From: Peptostreptococcaceae bacterium
GTDB taxonomy: Bacteria > Bacillota > Clostridia > Peptostreptococcales > Anaerovoracaceae
NCBI GenBank assembly: GCA_016650115.1
Contig: JAENWI010000068.1
Coordinates: forward strand, 1 to 7,214
Direction: 5' to 3'
DNA: 7,214 nucleotides
Position 1 is the stretch's first letter. Each line of letters opens with the position of its first letter. A model generated the notes under the pieces. The model was not told the origin of the DNA and searched no databases. It saw nothing but the letters and a program-made list of their open reading frames with translations. The position numbers and the translations under genes are program-made. Shown here one piece after another: positions 1 through 4,718 of the stretch.

Positions 1-123
1 ACCCGCCAGCCCATTTTCAATTGCAGCCTTTACATTTTCTTCAATTGTTCCTTTTCCATGTGAAAAAACTGTATGAGTATGATAATCATACCTGATTCTA
101 TAATTTTTATACCCTATCGCCAT
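1..123 (-). CDS. PHP-domain phosphoesterase, N-terminal part only (runs off the left edge)
   Basis: The first 41 residues of a protein read leftward from an ATG at 123 and leave the window still open. Visible residues include YDYHTHTVFSHGKGT (12-26), the first metal-binding motif (HxH, H15 and H17) of the PHP family, with a third His at 22. PHP proteins are metal-dependent phosphoesterases that act in the cytoplasm. The substrate of this subgroup (YcdX-like) cannot be told from this fragment. The start is supported by an AAGGTGAG ribosome binding site at 133-140. The gene begins only 23 bases after the murB stop, so the two are almost certainly one operon. In many Clostridia murB and a PHP gene lie near rapZ, yvcK and whiA, which would be expected beyond the edge. 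The family is well supported; the exact function is not. Confidence 0.85.
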   Translation of the reverse strand, partial: MAIGYKNYRIRYDYHTHTVFSHGKGTIEENVKAAIENGLAG

Positions 124-146
124 AGTTAAAATCTCACCTTCAGCTT

Positions 147-1058
147 CTAATCCTCTCCAATAATTCTGACTTCAGGTTCCAGCTTAATCCCTGTTTTATC
201 ATAAACAGTGCTTTGAACCAGTTTCATCAGCGAAATGATGTCTTTTGCTTTTGCATTTCCTGTATTTATAATGAATCCCGCATGAAGAGGAGAAACCCTT
301 GCGTCTCCAACCATTAGCCCTTTAAGCCCTGCTTCTTCAATCAGTTTGCCCGCATAATTCCCTTCTGGTCTTTTGAAAAAACTTCCGGCACTTGGGAAAT
401 TCATTGGCTGCTTTTCATTTCTCCTGGCAGTCAAATTTTTCATCGTTTCCGAAATTTTTTCTTTTTCTCCGGTGTCAAGTTTCAACTTGACGCTTATTAT
501 GATATCTCCCGTTTTTTCAAAGATGCTACTTCTATATCCAAGTTCCATTTTATCATTTAAAAGTGTATATTCCCGGCTGCCATCTCTACTAATAACCCTG
601 GCTTCCCTTACTATTTGCGACATTTCCCAGCCGTAAGCTCCGGCATTCATGAATAAAGCTCCACCCATGGATCCTGGTATGCCACTGGCAAATTCAAATC
701 CTGTCAGTTCCGCCTCCACAGTTTCCCTGGCAACCCTTGAAAGTAAAGCACTGGCGCCAACCATCAAAGTTTGGTCTTCTTTATTCACTGTAATCTGATT
801 GAACCCTTCTCCAAGTTTAATAATTATGCCATCAAATCCGCCGTCCCTGACCAAGATATTTGATCCATTTCCCATAACAAGAAATTCTTTTTTGCTGATG
901 GCGACAATTTTCAAAACCCTTTTTAATTCCTCTGTGTTTTTAGGTAACACAAGCATAGAAGCCCTGCCTCCTGCTTTGAAAGAAGTGTATTCTTTCATGC
1001 TCGCCGCTTCTATGAATTTTATTTTTTCTAATTGCCTACATATCATATAATTATTCAT
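147..1058 (-). CDS. murB: UDP-N-acetylenolpyruvoylglucosamine reductase (MurB), type II
   Basis: MurB is the FAD-dependent, NADPH-using cytoplasmic enzyme that reduces UDP-GlcNAc-enolpyruvate to UDP-MurNAc, the second committed step of peptidoglycan synthesis. The 303-residue protein shows the family order. YTSFKAGG (24-31) opens the FAD domain, VMGNGSNILVRDGGFDG (62-78) and GIPGSMGGALFMNAGAYG (127-143) bind FAD, and YRSSIF is at 175-180. The C-terminal substrate domain has SAGSFFKRP (223-231), whose second Ser (226) is the expected catalytic Ser, and LEPEVR (293-298) with the conserved Glu296. The size and lack of the extra type I loop fit the short type II enzymes. The ATG at 1058 is the most upstream possible start, because an in-frame TAA lies just before it. 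It has no well-placed ribosome binding site (AGAGGA is 20 bases away), and a TATAAT at 1065-1070 is so close that the message may be nearly leaderless. ATG codons at residues 5 and 21 are alternatives; residue 21 would leave an unusually short N-terminus. Confidence 0.96.
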   Translation of the reverse strand: MNNYMICRQLEKIKFIEAASMKEYTSFKAGGRASMLVLPKNTEELKRVLKIVAISKKEFLVMGNGSNILVRDGGFDGIIIKLGEGFNQITVNKEDQTLMVGASALLSRVARETVEAELTGFEFASGIPGSMGGALFMNAGAYGWEMSQIVREARVISRDGSREYTLLNDKMELGYRSSIFEKTGDIIISVKLKLDTGEKEKISETMKNLTARRNEKQPMNFPSAGSFFKRPEGNYAGKLIEEAGLKGLMVGDARVSPLHAGFIINTGNAKAKDIISLMKLVQSTVYDKTGIKLEPEVRIIGED

Positions 1059-1064
1059 ATTTTA

Positions 1065-1070
1065 ATTATA
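1065..1070 (-). promoter_or_regulatory. Probable -10 box (TATAAT) of the murB promoter
   Basis: A perfect TATAAT on the minus strand ends seven bases before the murB ATG. The region 17 bases upstream reads TGTTTT, a poor -35. If this -10 is used, transcription would start at or next to the ATG at 1058, giving a leaderless or very short-leader message. The AT-rich context makes a chance match possible. Confidence 0.4.
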
Positions 1071-1113
1071 TCATATTTTCCTCTTTTAAAACATAAAATG
1101 TTTATTAATGCGA

Positions 1114-1151
1114 TATGAGTATTTATGCATAATTATGAATATTTATCTTGC
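1114..1151 (+). promoter_or_regulatory. Tandem ArgR-type operator (two ARG boxes) ahead of the argG relic
   Basis: Box 1 at 1114-1131 reads TATGAGTATTTATGCATA and matches the 18-base consensus WNTGAATWWWWATTCANW at 16 of 18 positions. Box 2 at 1134-1151 has a perfect left half (TATGAAT at 1134-1140) but a degraded right half. The boxes are two bases apart, close to the 2-3 base spacing of paired ARG boxes bound by the ArgR hexamer. A possible -10 (CATAAT, 1128-1133) lies over the end of box 1, with a weak TTAATG -35 at 1105-1110, so bound ArgR would block the promoter. Location upstream of argG/argH sequence is strong support. The consensus is the enterobacterial one, and AT-richness raises the chance-match rate. 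Confidence 0.6.
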
Positions 1152-1206
1152 TTTATTAATATCTTCATTGTATACTTATATTATAATTATTAAAAATGAA
1201 ATAAAA

Positions 1207-1569
1207 ATGTCAAAATGTATTGATTATGCAAAAGATCATAATATTCCTATTGCTCAAACTACAGAAAAAATATATAGTAGAGATGAGAACATATGGCATA
1301 TCAGTTACGAAGGTGGTAATCTTGAGAACCCATGGAATGGACACCATGAAGATATCCTCGTATTAAGTGTTCCTGTTTAAAAAACTCCAGGTGGTGTAGT
1401 TAAGGTCAAACTTTACAAAGGTAATTGTATGCCTGTCGCTTCTAAATCGGATTATTCGCTTTACAGTGAAGAATATGCAACCTTTAGTAAGGATGAAATA
1501 TATGACCAAAGCGATGCAGAAGGCTTTATCAATTTATTTTCTTTGCCTTTAAAAATACGTGCTATTTAG
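1207..1569 (+). pseudogene. argG: Argininosuccinate synthase (argG) relic: two surviving segments, start and middle deleted
   Basis: Intact ArgG (about 400 residues) condenses citrulline and aspartate, using ATP, to argininosuccinate. Two pieces are recognisable here in one frame. Segment A, about 1213-1377, carries IDYAKDHNIPI, YSRDENIWH and EGGNLENPWN, which match the middle of bacterial ArgG (roughly residues 165-220). Segment B, 1381-1566, carries KVKLYKGN, DYSLYSEEYATF and DAEGFINLFSLPLKIRA, the extreme C-terminus, ending at TAG 1567-1569. A TAA at 1378-1380 separates them. Missing are the N-terminal ATP-binding P-loop half and about 140 residues between the segments, so no enzyme can be made. 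The pieces themselves have no frameshift and look well conserved, suggesting a fairly recent deletion. A 90-codon open frame from 1108 to 1380 covers segment A plus a hydrophobic leader translated from the operator region; it is probably not a real gene. argH follows after 31 bases, as in an ordinary argGH operon. Segment limits are estimated by eye. Confidence 0.9.
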
Positions 1570-1587
1570 AAAAAGCAAAGAGAGCAT

Positions 1588-1595
1588 AAAGGAGG
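1588..1595 (+). promoter_or_regulatory. Ribosome binding site that fixes the argH start
   Basis: AAAGGAGG lies five bases before the ATG at 1601. An in-frame GTG at 1559 would add 14 residues, but those overlap the end of the argG relic and have no such site. Confidence 0.9.
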
Positions 1596-1600
1596 ATCAG

Positions 1601-2968
1601 ATGAGCAACAAACTTTGGAAAGGAAGGTTCTCAAAGGCGGCGAATTCGTCGGCTGAGGAATTTAATGCTTCCATTGAGTTCGATCAAAGATTATATAGTC
1701 AGGATATAGCTGGCAGTATAGCTCATAGTAAAATGCTTGCAAAACAAAATATATTAACAAAAGAGGAGGCTCTCGAGATTGAGAGCGCTCTTCTTAATAT
1801 TTTGCAGGATATTGAGGCTGGCAAAATAAAATTTTCTATTGCTCAAGAAGATATTCATATGAATATCGAGAGCATATTAACTGAACGAATTGGTCTTGTC
1901 GGCAAAAAACTACATACGGCAAGAAGCCGTAATGATCAGGTTGCTGTTGATATTCGGCTCTATCTAAAAGAAGAAATCCTTCAGATTGAAGGGTTGCTTG
2001 ATTCCTTAAAAAAAACATTACATAGCATTGCCGTTAAGCATCAGGACACGGTCATGCCTGGCTACACCCATCTTCAAAGGGCACAGCCGGTAACCTTCGC
2101 ATACCATCTACTGGCCTACTATCAGATGTTCAAAAGAGACAAGGAACGTTACGAAGACTGTTTCAAGCGTACTGATTATATGCCTCTGGGTGCCGGAGCC
2201 CTTGCAGGAACCACCTATGACACTGACAGAGATTTTCTGGCGGAGGAACTTGATTTTGCAAATATTTGCTCAAACGGAATGGATGCTGTCAGTGATCGTG
2301 ATTTTGCGATAGAGTTTTTAGGCTGTTGTTCTATTACTATGATGCATCTTTCAAGATTTTGTGAGGAGTTAATACTTTGGAGCTCTTCAGAATTTAATTT
2401 TATTGAGATGGACGATGCTTTCAGTACTGGCAGCAGCATCATGCCGCAAAAGAAAAACCCGGACATGGCTGAACTTATTCGTGGTAAAACAGGTCGGGTT
2501 TATGGAGATTTATTCACTTTATTAACAATAATGAAGGGTCTCCCCCTGGCATACAATAAAGACATGCAAGAGGATAAGCTCCCAATTTTTGATGCAGGTG
2601 ACACAATTAAAAATTCAATCAATATTTTCATAGAAATGATTTCCACAATCAAAGTGAATACTGATATTATGGAAAAGGCGGCAAAAACCGGTTTCATGAA
2701 TGCAACAGATGCCGCCGACTATCTGGTTTCTAAAGGGCTTGCCTTCAGAGACTGCCATGAAATTATAGGCAAAATCGTTCTCTATTGCGTCAACGCCGGG
2801 CAAGCTATAGAAGATCTTACCTTAAGTGAATTCAAAGAGTTTTCCCCACTGTTCGAGGAAGATATCTACGAAAAGATTGATATTCGTGCCTGCATAAAAG
2901 CAAAAAAATCAAAGGGCTCCACCTCATTTGAAAGTGTCGCCCAGCAATTGAGAACAAGCCCATTATAA
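1601..2968 (+). CDS. argH: Argininosuccinate lyase (ArgH)
   Basis: ArgH is a cytoplasmic homotetramer of the fumarase/aspartase superfamily. It splits argininosuccinate into arginine and fumarate in the last step of arginine synthesis. The 455-residue product is close to the usual 455-465. It begins with the typical MSNKLWKGRF. It has HTARSRNDQVAVDIRL in the first conserved region, MPGYTHLQRAQPVTFAYH with His157 in the second, and the mobile signature loop STGSSIMPQKKNPD from residue 275, whose Ser pair provides the catalytic serine. All active-site motifs look intact. The gene sits directly after the argG relic with its own strong ribosome binding site, so it may still be expressed from the old arg promoter. 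Its last four codons and stop lie in an inverted repeat shared with the opposing gene. The C-terminal TSPL may therefore not be ancestral, although the catalytic part is far away. Function is very likely retained. Confidence 0.97.
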   Translation: MSNKLWKGRFSKAANSSAEEFNASIEFDQRLYSQDIAGSIAHSKMLAKQNILTKEEALEIESALLNILQDIEAGKIKFSIAQEDIHMNIESILTERIGLVGKKLHTARSRNDQVAVDIRLYLKEEILQIEGLLDSLKKTLHSIAVKHQDTVMPGYTHLQRAQPVTFAYHLLAYYQMFKRDKERYEDCFKRTDYMPLGAGALAGTTYDTDRDFLAEELDFANICSNGMDAVSDRDFAIEFLGCCSITMMHLSRFCEELILWSSSEFNFIEMDDAFSTGSSIMPQKKNPDMAELIRGKTGRVYGDLFTLLTIMKGLPLAYNKDMQEDKLPIFDAGDTIKNSINIFIEMISTIKVNTDIMEKAAKTGFMNATDAADYLVSKGLAFRDCHEIIGKIVLYCVNAGQAIEDLTLSEFKEFSPLFEEDIYEKIDIRACIKAKKSKGSTSFESVAQQLRTSPL

Positions 2969-2994
2969 GCATCCGACATTGGGCTTCATTTTTT
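2956..2994 (+). terminator. Probable intrinsic terminator of argH
   Basis: AAGCCCA (2956-2962) pairs with TGGGCTT (2980-2986), giving a 7-bp stem with a 17-base loop, followed after CA by six Ts (2989-2994). The left half of the stem is the argH coding end and part of the left arm of the longer inverted repeat, so two alternative folds compete. The loop is long for a classic terminator. Confidence 0.6.
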
Positions 2995-3027
2995 CAAACC
3001 CCTTGCTATCAGTCATTTAAGATTTCG

Positions 3028-3054
3028 GTTATCCACAGGTAACCTGTGGATAAC
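3028..3054. repeat. Perfect 27-bp palindrome holding two opposed consensus DnaA boxes
   Basis: Arms GTTATCCACAGGT (3028-3040) and ACCTGTGGATAAC (3042-3054) flank one central A. Each arm contains the exact consensus DnaA box: TTATCCACA at 3029-3037 and its reverse complement TGTGGATAA at 3045-3053, seven bases apart. No T-run follows on either strand, so it is not a classic intrinsic terminator, though it could still stall polymerase or stabilise both convergent messages. The position away from dnaA/dnaN-type genes argues against the chromosomal origin. Confidence 0.85.
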
Positions 3055-3064
3055 TATCGGATGC

Positions 3065-3796
3065 TTATAACGGGCTTGTCATTTGCAGCAGTACTTCAAT
3101 TTTGTTATAGATGCTTCTTTCCAGGCAATTATAAAAAGACACAATATCATTTTTTTTCAAATAAGCGGAAACCGAATTATAATATTCCTGCTGACTGAAT
3201 CTTATTGTGAAAGGTGGATATCCCCTTTGCATTAAATAATAATACGTGACGATGCTCGCCATTTCTTCTGTAAATTCTTCAAAAGGGTAAATCTCAATAA
3301 ATCTATTATGCAGATAAGCTGCTTTTAAAATTTCATTTCGGTTTATCTCAGGACTGACATCATCGCTATAGAGCCACTTGAACAATTCTCTGACTTCTTC
3401 TCTTATGTCTTTTGAATATACCGGATTAAACCCAAAAGTAAAAACCACTGGATTTCCTCGTCTGTACTCAAATTCTCCTTCAGGCATAAATTTACTGCAG
3501 AGTCTTTTAAGAACATTTTCAGTTAAATCGTTATCCATTTCTAGAAGGTTAATCGATTCCTTTAAGGTGTCTTCATGTCGTTCAATTAATGAGTGTTCAT
3601 CAACCGTTGCTTCAATTACAAATTGGCCGCTGACAATTCTTGAGACTGTTTCCTTTGTAACCTGGCTTCCGTTTAGATTTAAACAGGAATATGCCCAGTC
3701 AACTGCATTTAATGCTTCTATGTCCACTGTAATATCTCTGTCAAAAGGTTTTCTCGCCTCAAGCTGCTTCATCTTCTCTTTGATTTCTTGGAACAT
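3065..3796 (-). CDS. Fic-fold protein with degenerate active site (probable pseudo-enzyme)
   Basis: Fic proteins transfer AMP or other phosphate-containing groups to target proteins using the motif HPFx(D/E)GNGRxxR. This 243-residue protein has the fold's landmarks in order. An inhibitory-helix region is at 36-50 (YSCLNLNGSQVTKET), a flap hairpin at 110-130 (EYRRGNPVVFTFGFNPVYSKD), and the helix AYLHNRFIEIYPFEEFTEE at 160-178, followed by LMQRGYPPFTI (188-198), typical of Fic C-lobes. At the active site His is replaced by Tyr170 and the GNGR phosphate loop by FTEE (175-178), so catalysis should be lost. The Glu of the inhibitory S/TxxxEG/N motif is also gone (Asn42). The frame is otherwise intact and has a strong AAGGGGGTGA ribosome binding site at 3801-3810, so it is probably expressed. 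The last codons lie in the inverted repeat shared with argH. It may act as a binding protein; its role is unknown. The family call rests on motif alignment by eye. Confidence 0.8.
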   Translation of the reverse strand: MFQEIKEKMKQLEARKPFDRDITVDIEALNAVDWAYSCLNLNGSQVTKETVSRIVSGQFVIEATVDEHSLIERHEDTLKESINLLEMDNDLTENVLKRLCSKFMPEGEFEYRRGNPVVFTFGFNPVYSKDIREEVRELFKWLYSDDVSPEINRNEILKAAYLHNRFIEIYPFEEFTEEMASIVTYYYLMQRGYPPFTIRFSQQEYYNSVSAYLKKNDIVSFYNCLERSIYNKIEVLLQMTSPL

Positions 3797-3822
3797 GAAT
3801 TCACCCCCTTTATTTATTTTTT

Positions 3823-3851
3823 ATTCTATCACATAATTGGGAATTTGTGGT
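3823..3851 (-). promoter_or_regulatory. Possible promoter of the Fic-like gene
   Basis: On the minus strand TAGAAT (3823-3828) could be a -10, and ACCACA (3846-3851) is a weak -35 at 17-base spacing. It lies 12 bases upstream of the ribosome binding site at 3801-3810 and overlaps the divergent mgtC-type promoter almost completely. The match is weak. Confidence 0.3.
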
Positions 3852-3856
3852 ATAAT
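3828..3856 (+). promoter_or_regulatory. Promoter of the MgtC/SapB-family gene
   Basis: A perfect TATAAT (3851-3856) with an extended -10 TG (3848-3849) has ATCACA (3828-3833, four of six matches to TTGACA) 17 bases upstream. Transcription would begin near 3863, leaving a leader of about 34 bases, too short for a magnesium riboswitch. It also rules out the TTG at 3837 as start codon. Confidence 0.65.
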
Positions 3857-3886
3857 AATTTCAATCAAACAAGTGATGACCTGTAT

Positions 3887-3891
3887 AGGAG
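3887..3891 (+). promoter_or_regulatory. Ribosome binding site that fixes the MgtC-family start
   Basis: AGGAG is five bases before the ATG at 3897. The open frame extends upstream to a TTG at 3837, but that codon precedes the predicted promoter -10 and has no such site. Confidence 0.8.
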
Positions 3892-3896
3892 ATATT

Positions 3897-4592
3897 ATGT
3901 TTACTTTCCCAGATTATTTTTATGATTTAAATCTTTTTTCAACCGCTTTCAGATTAATATTAGCGGCTGTATTTGGTGGCATTATAGGGTTGGAGCGAGG
4001 CGCAAGCAGACATCCTGCAGGATTCAGAACACACATATTGGTATGTATGGGTGCAACACTCGCCATGCTGACGAACCAGTACATTGTAGAAATCATGGCT
4101 ATTGGAACAGCAGACCCGGCAAGACTAGGTGCCCAAGTAATAACTGGGGTCGGTTTCCTTGGGGTTGGTACTATTTTTGTTACCGGAAGAAGTAAAATCA
4201 AAGGTCTGACAACTGCCGCTGGTCTTTGGGCCTCCGCCTGTCTTGGCCTTGCACTGGGAATTGGATATTACTCAGGAGCATTCATCGCAGGCGCGTTGAT
4301 TTTTATCAGTCTTGCACTCCTGCCAAAAGTCGAATTATATTTTTATTCCAATTCTAGAGTTATGGATTTGTACATCGAATTTGACAGCTTCTCAAATTTC
4401 AAATGTTTTAAGAAGGATTTAATAGAAATGGATATCATTATATATGAGTCCAGCCTAAGTAAATTAAGCCCTGTTATTTCTGGCGGCATTAGCCTGAATC
4501 TCTCCCTTCGAATACCTAAATCTTCAACTCGTTCTCAAGTATTGGACTTCATCAACTCATATAATGGTGTTTATCTTGTGGAAGATGTTTAG
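3897..4592 (+). CDS. MgtC/SapB-family inner-membrane protein
   Basis: This 231-residue protein has the MgtC/SapB layout: a hydrophobic N-terminal domain of about five membrane segments (roughly 14-32, 46-66, 80-97, 104-124 and 126-145) and a soluble C-terminal domain (about 150-231) probably of ACT-like fold. Family signatures are GGIIGLERGASRHPAGFRTH (27-46), RLGAQVITGVGFLGVGTI (76-93) and IKGLTTAAGLWASA (101-114). Members have been linked to growth or survival at low magnesium and, in pathogens, to control of ATP synthase. They are often annotated as Mg transporters, but transport is not well shown for MgtC itself. The gene is a single transcription unit: divergent from the Fic-like gene, its own promoter, and a terminator 73 bases after the stop. 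It has no Mg-sensing leader. The family is clear; the specific physiological role is not. Confidence 0.93.
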   Translation: MFTFPDYFYDLNLFSTAFRLILAAVFGGIIGLERGASRHPAGFRTHILVCMGATLAMLTNQYIVEIMAIGTADPARLGAQVITGVGFLGVGTIFVTGRSKIKGLTTAAGLWASACLGLALGIGYYSGAFIAGALIFISLALLPKVELYFYSNSRVMDLYIEFDSFSNFKCFKKDLIEMDIIIYESSLSKLSPVISGGISLNLSLRIPKSSTRSQVLDFINSYNGVYLVEDV

Positions 4593-4660
4593 GGGGTTTT
4601 AATCGGTTCTTTACTATCAACTAGAATCAACAAGAATTATTTTTTTAATCAAATCCAACT

Positions 4661-4701
4661 AAAAAGCGATGTTAGGTTTCAACCCAACATCGCTACTTTT
4701 T
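4661..4701. terminator. Bidirectional intrinsic terminator between the MgtC-family gene and the carboxyltransferase gene
   Basis: A 9-bp perfect stem, AGCGATGTT (4665-4673) with AACATCGCT (4686-4694), is extended inward by GGT/ACC across one mismatch. On the plus strand TTTTT follows at 4697-4701. On the minus strand the A-run at 4661-4665 supplies Ts. It can therefore end both converging transcripts. Confidence 0.88.
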
Positions 4702-4718
4702 ATTACCCATGAAATCTT

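Larger units (their letters stand above)
2954..3079. repeat. Inverted repeat (23-bp arms) whose arms encode the ends of both converging genes
   Basis: Arms at 2954-2976 and 3057-3079 are reverse complements except for one position (2962 against 3071); the match stops abruptly at both outer and inner ends. The arms are separated by 80 bases. The left arm holds the last codons of argH and its TAA (2966-2968). The right arm holds the last codons and TAA (3065-3067) of the Fic-like gene, at exactly symmetrical positions, so both proteins end in TSPL. The arrangement resembles the terminal repeats of a small non-autonomous element of 126 bp, but no target-site duplication is visible next to the arms. 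A shared, duplicated gene end or a transcription barrier are alternatives. The repeat itself is certain; its origin is inferred. Confidence 0.85.

Noticed and set aside
1108..1380. A 90-codon frame that looks like a small membrane protein with a hydrophobic N-terminus
   Set aside because: Its second half is ArgG sequence and its hydrophobic part is translated AT-rich operator DNA. It has no ribosome binding site at 1108.
1559..1600. A 14-residue N-terminal extension of ArgH from a GTG
   Set aside because: It overlaps the end of the argG relic in another frame. The ATG at 1601 has AAAGGAGG at ideal spacing and gives the family-typical start.
3001..3064. A chromosomal or plasmid replication origin suggested by the DnaA boxes
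   Set aside because: There are only two boxes, no box cluster, no clear AT-rich unwinding element and no dnaA, dnaN or rep gene nearby.
2954..3079. A complete insertion sequence
   Set aside because: The segment is 126 bp, has no transposase frame and no visible target duplication. At most it is a non-autonomous element.
3378..3836. A 152-codon plus-strand frame
   Set aside because: It is antisense to the Fic-like gene, has no family motif and no good start signal. It is a shadow of the real frame.
3837..3896. A 20-residue extension of the MgtC-family protein from a TTG
   Set aside because: The extension lies over the promoter -10, and the ATG at 3897 has an AGGAG site.
3857..3896. A magnesium riboswitch in front of the MgtC-family gene
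   Set aside because: The predicted leader is about 34 bases, too short for any known Mg-sensing leader, and no fold is visible.
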